Origin: Paenibacillus sp. FSL K6-3182
GTDB taxonomy: Bacteria; Bacillota; Bacilli; Paenibacillales; Paenibacillaceae
Direction: 5' to 3'
Assembly (NCBI RefSeq): GCF_037976325.1
Contig: NZ_CP150265.1
Span: forward strand, 5,655,001-5,719,000
DNA: 64,000 bases
A model generated the notes under the pieces. That model was not told where the DNA came from and did no database searches. It worked only from the letters and a program-made list of their open reading frames with translations. This document shows, piece by piece, positions 23,971 to 32,497 of the stretch (within the stretch, counting starts at the first letter, position 1; each line of letters opens with the position of its first letter). A program made the position numbers and the translations under genes.

Positions 23971-25146
23971 TTACTCGTTTCCTCTGCTAATGCTTACTTT
24001 TCCATCCTTCCGAATGACGTCAGCACCGATCGCATCCGTTAAAACAAGCAGTGGTACGTAAGCATGGCCATTATTCAGAATGACTGGATTTTTCATCATT
24101 GTTTTTATCCCATTAATAAAAGCAACGTTCGAATTCACCTTAAAGACCATTTCGGATTTGGACAATTTGTCATTGACGATGATTTCTTGTTTAGCTGCAT
24201 TCCATTTCACCGTTGCAAATAAACTTTCCATAACAAAACGAAGCGGTGCCATTTCTGTTTGTCCGATTTTGAATACTTTTAGTTCTCGTGCATCTTCAAC
24301 TAGCAAATCTACTGATTTACCTTGTTTTACAGGTGTTGAAGGATCTACATTCGTTTCAGGCTGCTGCTTCGGCAGCGTATAAGCGATTCGATCCACCTCA
24401 GCGATCTGGGTTTTCCCTGGATACACATACTCGTTCGCCCAGCCATTGGTTTTGGTAGCCGGCCACATGTTCGCAATCATATAGCCAGGTGCTGAAGGGA
24501 GCTCTCCTCTCGAGCCGGTTTCCGTATGAACGAGCTTGCCATCTACATACCACTTGATTGAATCCGGCGCCCATTCAAAGGCGTAATCATGGAAATCATC
24601 CGCTGCATCAAACCCTAGAGGAATGATCGTCGAATGCATGCCAACACCTTTTGTAAAATAATTCGTTTCGAACTGCGTCGTGTTTTTACCTAAAATCTCA
24701 ATATCGATCTCGTCAGCCTTACCGTCTGAATCAGCGCCATAGGTGAAAAAACCGGTTACGACTCCATCGCCTTTAACCGCTTTCATTCGAACCTCAAACT
24801 TACCGTATCCGTAGCGCTGTGTTGTAGAATATTCCCCTGAAGCATACGGTTTATCGGAGCATTGCGCTTTATCCTGTGCACACGGCTTGTCGTCAATCAA
24901 CAATTTCAATTTCCCGTCTTCAAAGATGACATGATCATCTCTCCAGCCGCTCAGAAAGGTTCCGCCATTGGACCATCCGTTAGAAGCATACCAGCGATCC
25001 GAATCCTTCTGGTCCAGCAAATCTATAAATGTTTTACCTAAAGCTTCTGGTGCTTCAGCTTCCTCTGCCATAGCAGCAACCGGCATTGCGCAGAGCACAA
25101 CAGCGATTATGAATGTTAGCAGCGTGGATTTAAGATTTTGTTTCAC
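23971..25146 (-). CDS. Secreted GH16 beta-glucanase with C-terminal stalk (copper amine oxidase-like) domain
   Basis: 391-aa exported enzyme, paralogue of the next gene. Signal peptide to about residue 28 (AAMAEEA), GH16 domain about 35-265 with nucleophile Glu146, Asp148 and acid/base Glu150 in DEIDIEILG, then a stalk domain (about 285-391) with MAPLRFVMESLFATVKWN and HAYVPLLVLTDAIG. The stalk probably anchors the enzyme to the wall, while the paralogue carries a PA14 binding domain. GTG 25146 is chosen because GGGAGG lies seven bases before it; the ATG at 25161 contains that RBS. The two genes share most of their catalytic sequence and are likely co-transcribed. Confidence 0.92.
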   Translation of the reverse strand: MKQNLKSTLLTFIIAVVLCAMPVAAMAEEAEAPEALGKTFIDLLDQKDSDRWYASNGWSNGGTFLSGWRDDHVIFEDGKLKLLIDDKPCAQDKAQCSDKPYASGEYSTTQRYGYGKFEVRMKAVKGDGVVTGFFTYGADSDGKADEIDIEILGKNTTQFETNYFTKGVGMHSTIIPLGFDAADDFHDYAFEWAPDSIKWYVDGKLVHTETGSRGELPSAPGYMIANMWPATKTNGWANEYVYPGKTQIAEVDRIAYTLPKQQPETNVDPSTPVKQGKSVDLLVEDARELKVFKIGQTEMAPLRFVMESLFATVKWNAAKQEIIVNDKLSKSEMVFKVNSNVAFINGIKTMMKNPVILNNGHAYVPLLVLTDAIGADVIRKDGKVSISRGNE

Positions 25147-25509
25147 AAATGAGCCTCCCATAGTAAATTGTGCTTTTCTCCATTTTTAACCCATCCTAAT
25201 TGCCGTTACCTGAGGCCCCACCTCCCAACGTAAAAGCTTAGTTTTACTTCGTTAAGTAGATGAAAAACATTCTTTACATTCGTGTCATTCCCACAGCAAG
25301 CATTTTGCAATAATAAGTTCTTTACGGTTAAATTTTACAAATAAAAAATATGCTTTTCTCCTCTTTAACGATTATAAAATGGCACTATCCAACTGTTATT
25401 TGGCACACGGCCAGATGAAGCGTAGTTTTTAGGCATAAAAAAAACCGTTCGAGTGCTGAGCTCGACGGTTTAATATGCATATAGACTTTTGCTAAGAGAA
25501 CAAAAGCAT
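25147..25509. other. 363-base gap with promoter region of GH16 genes and repeated 20-mers
   Basis: Contains the upstream region of the GH16 pair, a near-identical direct repeat of about 20 bases (25171-25190 and 25351-25370, both starting TGCTTTTCTCC) and the terminator of the small membrane protein gene. No reading frame is credible here. Confidence 0.55.
25438..25471 (-). terminator. Terminator after small membrane protein gene
   Basis: On the minus strand AAACCGTCGAG pairs with CTCGAACGGTTT (one bulge) and runs into T8. Confidence 0.8.
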
Positions 25510-25794
25510 TCACTGCACACTTATTTCATTGCTGCTATCCTCTGCCTTCTTAATAGGTAAAGCCATATAAATAGCAACAGCATAAAATATTATTCCTATA
25601 ATCATGAACAAAATGCTGATAACATGAGGCGCTGTCATCATCGTCTCATCCATAGCAATTGCGAATTTACCGGGCGGATCACTCCATCCCGTCATTTTTC
25701 CAGCAAAATTAGCAATGGCTAGAAAGACAATACCAAATAGTAGAGTTCCAGATAGAAGGAATGTGGATCCCGCAATTAAACATACTTTTTTCAT
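25510..25794 (-). CDS. Small two-helix membrane protein, unknown function
   Basis: 94-aa hypothetical protein with two hydrophobic segments (about residues 5-30 and 57-80), a Gly/Pro-rich loop (GWSDPPGKF) and a short charged tail. GGGAGG precedes the ATG by about ten bases and a good terminator follows, so the gene is probably real and transcribed alone. I do not recognise a family. Neighbours (glucanases upstream in coordinate, FMN reductase on the other side) give no clear clue. Confidence 0.6.
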   Translation of the reverse strand: MKKVCLIAGSTFLLSGTLLFGIVFLAIANFAGKMTGWSDPPGKFAIAMDETMMTAPHVISILFMIIGIIFYAVAIYMALPIKKAEDSSNEISVQ

Positions 25795-25960
25795 ATATGA
25801 TAACCTCCCGATCTGTTATGAAAAAAAGGAGAACCGCTCCAATCAAGCGAAGATCAGAATCAGATCTATTTTCATGTTACCATATATCGGAAGTTTATCC
25901 AAAGAACATTGATCATACCGATTATGATTTATTCTTTTATAACAACGAGCTATTCTTTGC

Positions 25961-26500
25961 TTAACCTTTTAGCCTAGTCTGCATAAATACAACTTCATCA
26001 GCTAATTTCTCGATACGCGCAATGATGTCCTCATTTGCAATTTGCTGCTGCTCATCAAAATGTTCATCATGGATATAAACATGCCCCGGTGCTACATAAG
26101 CTCTAAAATAACCAGCTATCGGCTTCAGCTGATTTTCAACTACGAGGTAATGATGACTGGTTCCTCCAGTAGCGATAAATCCCATTACTTTATTCGATAT
26201 TTTGGGTACGGGAACGAGATCAAATAGATTTTTTAATACGCCGGTAATCGAAGACTGAAAAATCGGTGTGCCGATAATATAGAAATCAGCAGCTGCTATC
26301 ATCTCAATTACCTTTTGTGTATCTTCATTGTAGTCGGATATATTGCTTCCGTCGCAAAATTGTACGTTTTTGTAATGCCGCATATCCAGAAAATCCACTT
26401 CAATATCCGGATATTTGTTCCGGACAACGTCTAAGCTCGCATCTACAGCCGCAGCTGTTTTTGATCCCAAAATAGTACCTGAAATGCCCAATAATTTCAT
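25961..26500 (-). CDS. NADPH-dependent FMN reductase, flavodoxin-like fold
   Basis: 179-aa cytoplasmic flavoprotein of the NADPH-dependent FMN reductase (SsuE/azoreductase-like) group. The N-terminal phosphate loop is ISGTILGSKTAAAVDAS, and FYIIGTPIFQSSITGVLKNLFDLV is the conserved second flavin-binding segment. It should deliver reduced flavin or reduce quinones/azo dyes. It is divergent from the YumC-type reductase gene at 26704 with consensus promoters back to back (26577-26652), suggesting joint response to redox or iron stress. Confidence 0.88.
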   Translation of the reverse strand: MKLLGISGTILGSKTAAAVDASLDVVRNKYPDIEVDFLDMRHYKNVQFCDGSNISDYNEDTQKVIEMIAAADFYIIGTPIFQSSITGVLKNLFDLVPVPKISNKVMGFIATGGTSHHYLVVENQLKPIAGYFRAYVAPGHVYIHDEHFDEQQQIANEDIIARIEKLADEVVFMQTRLKG

Positions 26501-26576
26501 CCATTTTCACGCTCCCGCAATTTTATACTGTTTTTTATTCCGTTTTCGATTAAATACTTTTTAAACTATAATGTAT

Positions 26577-26606
26577 ATTATATTGAGATCATTTGTTCTT
26601 TGTCAA
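26577..26606 (-). promoter_or_regulatory. Consensus promoter of FMN reductase gene
   Basis: Minus-strand TTGACA (26606-26601), 18-base spacer, TATAAT (26582-26577); both hexamers are perfect. Confidence 0.8.
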
Positions 26607-26623
26607 TGACCATATCCACAGCG

Positions 26624-26652
26624 TTGACATGATCTAACAGATAAGATACATT
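26624..26652 (+). promoter_or_regulatory. Promoter of YumC-type reductase gene
   Basis: TTGACA (26624-26629), 17-base spacer, TACATT (26647-26652). Its -35 and that of the divergent gene form an inverted repeat, extended by GATCAT at 26587 and ATGATC at 26628 to 26635. Confidence 0.65.
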
Positions 26653-26703
26653 TATTATATATTTTAATATACTATATATAAATAAAAAGGGAGAGAACCT
26701 TTC

Positions 26704-27702
26704 GTGAGCAATGAACAACCAGATCTATTTACAGATATAACGATTATTGGCGGCGGTCCAACAGGGATGTTCGCTGCGTTTTATGCTGGGATGCGGCATG
26801 CAAGCGTGAAAATTTTGGACAGTATGCCTCAGCTCGGCGGGCAGTTGGCCGCTCTATACCCTGAGAAATATATATATGATGTTGCTGGATTCCCTAAGGT
26901 GACAGCCCAGCAGCTTATTCATAATTTACAAGAACAAATGAATCATTTCCCTGTGCAGGTTTGCCTGGAAGAGAAGGTTCAGCAGGTGATTAAGAAGGAC
27001 GAGCATCATTTTGAAATCATCACCGATAAAGGAATACACTATAGTAAATCTGTCATTATTACCGGCGGCATAGGCGCATTTGAGCCGCGTCGATTAGAGC
27101 TTCCAGAAGCCAAACCTTTCGAGAACACAAACTTGCAGTATTTTATAAGTGACTTGAATCAGTATAGCGGCAAAAGGGTGATCATTAACGGAGGCGGAGA
27201 TTCCGCGGTCGACTGGGCGCTTATGCTTGAACCGATTGCTGAAGAGGTTACGCTCATTCATAGGCGGGACAAGTTCCGCGCTCACGAGCACAGCGTCGAA
27301 AATCTTCTAAAATCAAAAGTGAATGTCATTACACCAGCGGAGATTACAGAGCTGCATGGGGATGAACAAATCGAGAAAATAACGATTACGTTTGGCAAAA
27401 CAGGAGAAACACGCGAACTCGCATGCGACGCGCTCATCGTTAATTTTGGTTTTGTTTCCTCGCTTGGCCCCATTTTGGAATGGGGATTAGAAGTGGAGAA
27501 CGGCTCTATCGTCGTTGATACTCGAATGGAAACGAATATTAAAGGGATCTTTGCAGCTGGAGACATTACAAGCTATCCCGGCAAAATAAAGCTTATTGCA
27601 GTTGGTTTCGGAGAAGCTCCTACTGCCATTAATAACGCTAAGGTTTATTTGGACCCTACCGCTAAACTCTCGCCCGGCCACAGCAGTAATCTGAAGCTTT
27701 AA
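26704..27702 (+). CDS. Ferredoxin/flavodoxin-NADP+ reductase, YumC type
   Basis: 332-aa FAD- and NADPH-binding enzyme of the thioredoxin-reductase-like FNR2 group. FAD site [16 protein letters not shown] (about residue 14), NADPH site [12 protein letters not shown] (about residue 160), [23 protein letters not shown] near the C-terminus. The redox CxxC of thioredoxin reductase is absent, which is how YumC-type FNR differ. It should pass electrons from NADPH to ferredoxin or flavodoxin. Start is GTG with GGGAGAG nine bases upstream. Next to a SufR-like regulator and an A-type Fe-S carrier, it fits an electron supply role for Fe-S assembly. Confidence 0.9.
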   Translation: MSNEQPDLFTDITIIGGGPTGMFAAFYAGMRHASVKILDSMPQLGGQLAALYPEKYIYDVAGFPKVTAQQLIHNLQEQMNHFPVQVCLEEKVQQVIKKDEHHFEIITDKGIHYSKSVIITGGIGAFEPRRLELPEAKPFENTNLQYFISDLNQYSGKRVIINGGGDSAVDWALMLEPIAEEVTLIHRRDKFRAHEHSVENLLKSKVNVITPAEITELHGDEQIEKITITFGKTGETRELACDALIVNFGFVSSLGPILEWGLEVENGSIVVDTRMETNIKGIFAAGDITSYPGKIKLIAVGFGEAPTAINNAKVYLDPTAKLSPGHSSNLKL

Positions 27703-27708
27703 CCACAG

Positions 27709-27758
27709 AAAAAACAAGAACAGCGAGATATAAATGCTACCTCACTGTTCTTGTTTTT
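27709..27758. terminator. Bidirectional terminator between YumC-type and SufR-like genes
   Basis: AAAAACAAGAACAG (27710-27723) pairs perfectly with CTGTTCTTGTTTTT (27745-27758). The right arm overlaps the last codons of the SufR-like gene. Confidence 0.8.
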
Positions 27759-28395
27759 GTCTTTTTTTTATGGAATAGGTACATCTTTGTCCACCCTTGG
27801 CAAGACACTCGGATCTCGAAACCTCTACATCGCCCAGCATCGTTTCAAACAGCTTCAATTCACATTGGCAGGCATGCTGATATTTGGTCGCTACTTGCTC
27901 AATTGGGCAATTATTTTCTTTCAAAATAAATTGTTCATTGTTGATCTTTTCCCATTCCACCATATATCCATTCTCGTTCTGAATTTCTGCGAGTGCCTTC
28001 ACTCTATCCTCAAGCTCTTTGCTTTGCATGCTCGATTCGTATTTTTTAGTCATTTTGTTTTTGCGGCCTTCAAATAACGACTCTACCGCCGACGAGCCAA
28101 GCTGATGGGTAAGCTCATCCAATAATTCAAGCGTTAAGGTATGATATTTGCGCGGGAAAAATCCGTCTGCATGCTCCGTTAAACAATAAACCGCTGTTGG
28201 TCTGCCCATCGCTTGTCTGATGGTTTTGGATGAGATAAGATTATCCCTCTCCAGCGATTGAATATGACGTCTAACGGCCATTACCGTAATTCCCAGCTCT
28301 TCCGTAAGATCCTTTGTACTTAAATTACCCTTCGTCTTCAGCAGCTGAAGAATATATTCTCTCGTAGAAAGCTGTCCTTGATCTATGTTGGTCAT
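27742..28395 (-). CDS. SufR-like transcriptional regulator with C-terminal cysteines
   Basis: 217-aa regulator. N-terminal winged helix-turn-helix of DeoR/ArsR style (LSTKDLTEELGITVMAVRRH, about residues 20-39), DNA wing with RPTAVYCLTEHADGFFPRKY. The C-terminal part holds NNCPIEQVATKYQHACQCE and SECLAKGGQRCTY, a cysteine set that resembles the Fe-S-binding SufR family. It may sense Fe-S cluster or redox status and repress the neighbouring Fe-S and oxidative-stress genes; this is inference from family and context. GGAAGGTGA stands before the ATG, and a 14-base palindrome (28423-28436) is a candidate own operator. Confidence 0.75.
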   Translation of the reverse strand: MTNIDQGQLSTREYILQLLKTKGNLSTKDLTEELGITVMAVRRHIQSLERDNLISSKTIRQAMGRPTAVYCLTEHADGFFPRKYHTLTLELLDELTHQLGSSAVESLFEGRKNKMTKKYESSMQSKELEDRVKALAEIQNENGYMVEWEKINNEQFILKENNCPIEQVATKYQHACQCELKLFETMLGDVEVSRSECLAKGGQRCTYSIKKRQKQEQ

Positions 28396-28422
28396 TCCTA
28401 ATCACCTTCCGATAATTGTCAT

Positions 28423-28436
28423 ATGAAATATTTCAT
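28423..28436. promoter_or_regulatory. Palindrome upstream of SufR-like gene
   Basis: ATGAAATATTTCAT, a perfect 14-base palindrome 27 bases from the start codon. ATGAAATAT recurs at 29061-29069 upstream of the superoxide dismutase gene. Candidate operator of the SufR-like protein. Confidence 0.45.
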
Positions 28437-28630
28437 GTCTGAAATGAATACTGCAATAATAACATTTTCTAAAATCAATGTCTCCACTCTGCAATAATTC
28501 ATCCTGCTATTCATCTTCATTTATCGGAATGGATCATCAAAATTAGATTTGATCTTTTATATACTATTATATATAATAAATTTAATAATTCAACTCCATC
28601 CTTTTTTCCAATTCTAAGCGAGGTGTATAC

Positions 28631-28993
28631 ATGATGATAGAAATAAGCGAAAAAGCAGAGTCCATTATTAATCAGATGGTTATCGATTCAGGAAATGATC
28701 GTACGTTTTTGCGAGTAGGCGTTGAAGATGGCGGCTGCAGCGGATTATCCTATAACATCAAATTAGATGATACCATTACTAATGATGACCACTCCTTGCA
28801 AACGGATCATATCAACGTGGTGTGGAACACACAGAGCGAGCCTTATTTGGCGGGGGTAAAAATTGATTATGTGGAGCAAGGCATGACTGGCGGCTTCACG
28901 ATTGATAATCCCAATGCTAAAGCAACCTGCGGCTGCGGAGCTAGCTTTCGTACGGCGACCTTCAAAGGCAAACGCGAAAAATGCGATGAATAA
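28631..28993 (+). CDS. A-type iron-sulfur carrier (IscA/SufA/ErpA, HesB family)
   Basis: 120-aa HesB/IscA-family protein. The three conserved cysteines are present: Cys in GGCSGLSY (about residue 37) and the C-terminal pair in TCGCGASF (about residues 97-99). It should bind an Fe-S cluster or iron and pass it to target proteins. The short Lys/Glu tail after the motif is not unusual. GCGAGGTG lies upstream. It is between a SufR-like regulator and a superoxide dismutase gene, consistent with an Fe-S repair and oxidative-stress neighbourhood. The full suf operon is not in the window. Confidence 0.92.
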   Translation: MMIEISEKAESIINQMVIDSGNDRTFLRVGVEDGGCSGLSYNIKLDDTITNDDHSLQTDHINVVWNTQSEPYLAGVKIDYVEQGMTGGFTIDNPNAKATCGCGASFRTATFKGKREKCDE

Positions 28994-28994
28994 C

Positions 28995-29028
28995 CCTCTC
29001 CTCCCATTCGGAAAGAGGCATTTTTTTA
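28995..29028 (+). terminator. Weak terminator after Fe-S carrier gene
   Basis: Short stem CCTCT/AGAGG with a long loop, then CAT7. The stem is weak but the T run is clear. Confidence 0.45.
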
Positions 29029-29120
29029 TCACACTTATTATACATTTATATTGACTAAGTATGAAATATCATTTAAGCTGTAAGTATAACTTACCAAATC
29101 AACTTATGGAGGAATGAACC

Positions 29121-29735
29121 ATGTCACATCAATTACCTGAACTGCCTTATGCAAACAATGCTTTGGAACCACATATCGACGAGCAAACGATGATGATTCA
29201 TCATGACCGCCATCATAATACGTATGTAACAAACTTAAACGCCGCTTTGGCGAACTATCCTGAGCTTCAGCAAAAAAGCTTAAATGAGCTGCTTCAAGAT
29301 TTAAAAAGCGTCCCTTTAGATATTCGGACAGCCGTACAGAACAATGGCGGCGGACACGCCAACCACTCTTTATTTTGGGAATCGATTGGACCAAGTGGCG
29401 GTGGATTGCCTGCTGGTCATTTGGCAGATGCTATCGATAAAGAATTAGGCGGCTTCGACTCGTTTAAGGAGCAGTTTACGAAAGCAGCTACAACTCGTTT
29501 CGGCAGCGGGTGGGCGTGGTTAAGCGTAGATCATAAAGGCCATTTGTTCGTTTCGAGCACGCCTAATCAAGATAGTCCACTTATGGATAATCTGACTCCC
29601 ATTTTAGGACTCGATGTTTGGGAGCATGCTTATTATCTGAACTATCAAAACAAACGCCCTGATTATATCTCAGCATTCTGGAATATCGTGTTATGGGATG
29701 TTGTAGCAAAACGATACGAAGCGGCTATAAAATAA
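29121..29735 (+). CDS. sodA: Superoxide dismutase, Mn/Fe type
   Basis: 204-aa superoxide dismutase converting superoxide to peroxide and oxygen. Metal ligands are visible: His in [13 protein letters not shown], His in [11 protein letters not shown], Asp and His in [21 protein letters not shown]. The C-terminal signature DVWEHAYY is intact. Gly-rich GGGHANHS and the Bacillus-like sequence favour Mn, but metal choice cannot be proved by eye. GGAGG is seven bases before ATG, and TTGACT at 29051 is a possible -35. Single gene with bidirectional terminator after it. Confidence 0.95.
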   Translation: MSHQLPELPYANNALEPHIDEQTMMIHHDRHHNTYVTNLNAALANYPELQQKSLNELLQDLKSVPLDIRTAVQNNGGGHANHSLFWESIGPSGGGLPAGHLADAIDKELGGFDSFKEQFTKAATTRFGSGWAWLSVDHKGHLFVSSTPNQDSPLMDNLTPILGLDVWEHAYYLNYQNKRPDYISAFWNIVLWDVVAKRYEAAIK

Positions 29736-29745
29736 GATGACATAT

Positions 29746-29781
29746 AAAAAGCTAGGCTGCTGCATGGCAACCTAGCTTTTG
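29746..29781. terminator. Bidirectional terminator, sodA / polysaccharide deacetylase
   Basis: AAAAGCTAGG (29747-29756) pairs with CCTAGCTTTT (29771-29780) between two convergent genes. Confidence 0.85.
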
Positions 29782-29787
29782 TCATGC

Positions 29788-30561
29788 TTATGGCGACTCC
29801 AAAATGCTGCCGTCACTGCCGTCGTCAACCTTCGATTCTACGCTTGTCATTGATTTCATTAACTCCGTTACGGTCACGAATTGAAAACCCCGTTTATCCA
29901 GCTCGTACAGTATCGTCTCCAAGGCTTTGACTGTCTGCTGAGAACCAGGAATGTAATCATGCAGCAATACGATGTCTCCGTTTCTTGCGTTATTCAAAAC
30001 TTTGTTTACAATTTTGTTCACGCCAGGGCTTCGCCAATCATTTGTATCTTGATGCCATGACCACATAATCGTTGTGTAACCTAATGTTTTCGCAACCTGA
30101 ATTGAATTTTCATTATAATAGCCTCCGGGCGGGCGAAATAAAAGCGGCTTTTTCCCCGTCAAGGCTTCTAACGCATTTTCAGTTTTTACAATCTCATCTC
30201 GAATAGTCGCTTGGCTTATTGATTTCAAGAAGTAAACATGATTAAACGTATGATTGGCTACCTCATGCCCTTCTGCAATTTCTCGCTTAATTGTTTCCGG
30301 GTAAAGCTTCACTTTGTTGCCTAGTACAAAAAACGTTGCTTTCGCATTGTATTTCTGCAACAAATCGAGAATAACTTCCGTTGTTTTCGGATATGGCCCA
30401 TCATCAAAGGTCAAAGCAATTTTCTTATCCTCAGTAGGAACCTCCCACACAATTTCCCCCCGCTTCTCATAAAAAAAACGGTCCTTTTTAATTGGTGCTG
30501 AGAAACCTACCAAAAAAACGAACATGAGCAGCAATAGCAGGCCACGCTTACTAATGGACAA
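29788..30561 (-). CDS. Polysaccharide deacetylase (NodB fold, PdaB-like)
   Basis: 257-aa deacetylase with an N-terminal membrane or signal segment (LLLLLMFVFLVGFSAP, about 7-22) that places it outside the cytoplasm. All NodB motifs are present: MT1 ALTFDDGPYPKTT with the catalytic Asp pair, MT2 HEVANHTFNH with metal-binding His residues, MT3 FRPPGG, the Trp-Asp region of motif 4 (SWHQDTNDW) and MT5 IVLLHD. Substrate is probably peptidoglycan or chitin-like glycan; PdaB-type enzymes act in sporulation. Start is TTG with TAGGAGG ten bases upstream. It precedes no gene on the same strand within 50 bases. Confidence 0.9.
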   Translation of the reverse strand: MSISKRGLLLLLMFVFLVGFSAPIKKDRFFYEKRGEIVWEVPTEDKKIALTFDDGPYPKTTEVILDLLQKYNAKATFFVLGNKVKLYPETIKREIAEGHEVANHTFNHVYFLKSISQATIRDEIVKTENALEALTGKKPLLFRPPGGYYNENSIQVAKTLGYTTIMWSWHQDTNDWRSPGVNKIVNKVLNNARNGDIVLLHDYIPGSQQTVKALETILYELDKRGFQFVTVTELMKSMTSVESKVDDGSDGSILESP

Positions 30562-30607
30562 CGGTTTTCCTCCTAGCGGCTTATCGATATGTATGACGAG
30601 ATGGATT

Positions 30608-30631
30608 CGGCAGCTCCATAAGGAGCTGCCG
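30608..30631 (-). terminator. Hairpin after YhcN-like gene
   Basis: Perfect ten-base arms CGGCAGCTCC and GGAGCTGCCG with loop ATAA, 14 bases after the lipoprotein stop. No T run follows on the minus strand, so it may stabilise the mRNA end or terminate poorly. Confidence 0.5.
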
Positions 30632-30644
30632 ATATCAAGTCTTA

Positions 30645-31346
30645 TTAACGGAGAGGAGCGGTTATTGCATTGCCAATATCGCGAATCATGATGGTCACGT
30701 CATTCGCTAACGTCTTCAATGGATGACCATTAGTCATGCTCGTGTTCATCGTTTGTATTTTCTTATGCATACCTTGATCGGATGTCACATGAATGTTGTA
30801 CTCAGGGTATTGCCCTTTTAAGGCAGCATGCACTTGTTTCTCAATAATGGCTTTTTTGCCGATGTTATCAACATCTAGGCCTACGATTGCATCTTTATTA
30901 TGAATGACGACTGTTGCTTTTTTCACACCGCTAACTTGCTTAGCACGGTTAGCTAATTGACCAGCGCTTTTATTATGATCCATTCCGAGGCGATGTACCG
31001 TTCCATCGGTGCCATTCATACGATTTGTGCCATTGAGACTGTTGGTTCCATTCATTCCATCACCGTCAATACCATAGGTGCGATTAGCACTATAAGGATT
31101 GGCGCTGTATGAATTGTTATTATTCACTAATGGATCGACACCATATGCTCTATTATCCAAATTGTTATATCTTCTATCAGTCATATTAGTGCCGTGAGGA
31201 ACCATTCTTGATTCAATACGATTCATGTCGTTTTTAGCTCTCATCGATTTTTGGTTCACCGTATGGTTTTGACCACATGCCGATATCGAAAATCCAATAG
31301 CAAGCACCAAAACTGAAGTAAGAACCGGTTTTAAATGTTTTTTCAC
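30645..31346 (-). CDS. YhcN/YlaJ-family sporulation lipoprotein
   Basis: 233-aa lipoprotein with signal peptide and lipobox ISAC (Cys about residue 24). The middle (about 45-120) is Asn/Gly/Tyr-rich low-complexity sequence with repeated NGTN units. The C-terminal part is the YhcN/YlaJ domain (VSGVKKATVVIHNKDAIVGLDV). Family members are spore-membrane or outgrowth proteins in Bacillus. Start is GTG nine bases after AGGAGG. The neighbours on both sides are polysaccharide deacetylases, which fits an envelope or spore role. Confidence 0.85.
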   Translation of the reverse strand: MKKHLKPVLTSVLVLAIGFSISACGQNHTVNQKSMRAKNDMNRIESRMVPHGTNMTDRRYNNLDNRAYGVDPLVNNNNSYSANPYSANRTYGIDGDGMNGTNSLNGTNRMNGTDGTVHRLGMDHNKSAGQLANRAKQVSGVKKATVVIHNKDAIVGLDVDNIGKKAIIEKQVHAALKGQYPEYNIHVTSDQGMHKKIQTMNTSMTNGHPLKTLANDVTIMIRDIGNAITAPLR

Positions 31347-31433
31347 TACATAACACCTCCTGTTTGTTGATAATAAGTTGTGCTAAATGTGATCATTCAT
31401 ACATGGAAAAAATAATTCAAGCAGCAACGGCAT

Positions 31434-32270
31434 TTAAGATAACCTTTTTATTCGTTTATAAAGCACCTCAGGCGTAATATCGGGACTGCCTGCATTAATG
31501 CGCGGTATTTCCAATTTATTAATCCCTTTTTTGGCCAAGCCAGGTTTTGTTGTATAGCCATAACTAACGCCTGCCCCCAGCATCGTTGGGAACAAAGTCT
31601 TAGAATAGATGCCAAAAGGATAGCTGATCGAATCCGGATTTTTCACTCCTGCTTTTTTCAGAAGGCTTATGCATGCTGCAGTGTCCTGCTTGACGCGTGA
31701 TTTATGAAGCTCCAGTGCATTTTTCCCGCCGTCTTTTTTATTTACATAAGTTAATGCGCTTTTCTCCCCAACCTTCTGATGCAATTGATTGGTATGGCAT
31801 TGAAAATCGATACTTGTTGATTTAGCCATCATTTGTTTTAATTGCGTGTAAGACAAATGCGGTATCGTCTTAGATGGCTTCTCTAAATAGCTTGTAATCG
31901 TAAAATTAACTGCTGGAATGGATAATTCTTTTAGGATCGGATAAGCCACTTTGTAAAAACTGTCATATCCGTCATCAAACGTGATCAATACGGCATTGCT
32001 CGGTACGGCGCCGCCAGCCAAAAAATGACGAAAGTCCTCCAGTCTAATGAACTGGTAGCCCTTGCTCCTTAAATAAATTAGCTGATCCCGAAAGAGCATC
32101 GACGAAATCGTCGAAGAGCTTGAATCTTTATCGTGAACATGATGATACATTAGAACAGCGACTTTATCCTTATATACACCTGATGAGCTCTTTGCCGAAA
32201 CAGAGGAGGAACTTATAAGTATTAGAAAAGCCAGACTCAGCATGAAGGTCATTCGAAAAATGATGTTCAT
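31434..32270 (-). CDS. Secreted polysaccharide deacetylase (NodB fold)
   Basis: 278-aa exported protein: signal peptide to about residue 26 (SSSSVSAKSS), then a NodB domain of the IcaB/YadE-like branch. Visible motifs are LMYHHVHD, VLITFDDGYDSFY, a metal-site variant IDFQCHTNQLH, ISYPFGIYS and YGYTTKPGLA near the end. The frame extends upstream, but ATG 32270 leads directly into the signal peptide, with AAAGGAG about twelve bases ahead. It should deacetylate a cell-wall or exopolysaccharide glycan. It lies 87 bases upstream of the YhcN-like lipoprotein gene on the same strand. Confidence 0.88.
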   Translation of the reverse strand: MNIIFRMTFMLSLAFLILISSSSVSAKSSSGVYKDKVAVLMYHHVHDKDSSSSTISSMLFRDQLIYLRSKGYQFIRLEDFRHFLAGGAVPSNAVLITFDDGYDSFYKVAYPILKELSIPAVNFTITSYLEKPSKTIPHLSYTQLKQMMAKSTSIDFQCHTNQLHQKVGEKSALTYVNKKDGGKNALELHKSRVKQDTAACISLLKKAGVKNPDSISYPFGIYSKTLFPTMLGAGVSYGYTTKPGLAKKGINKLEIPRINAGSPDITPEVLYKRIKRLS

Positions 32271-32429
32271 TTTTTCGATTTGCTCCTTTCTAATGAACTC
32301 TATATCCTCTGGAGGGTCGTAGTCATAAGGTCTGCAAAGCACCAGCAATCATACATGGTAAAAGTAGCTTCCATTCCTTAAAATAACAGGCTTCCATTCC
32401 TCCCAAGCAGGGATGTTTTTTTGCACGCA

Positions 32430-32475
32430 AAAAAGGAACAGTATCCGCATTCTACATAAGCGGTTAACTGTTCCC
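32430..32475 (-). terminator. Terminator after transglutaminase operon
   Basis: On the minus strand GGAACAGT and ACTGTTCC arms, with inner CCGC/GCGG pairing, run into a T6 tract 23 bases after the transglutaminase-like stop. Confidence 0.8.
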
Positions 32476-32497
32476 TCTACATTTGAATTTCCATCGT

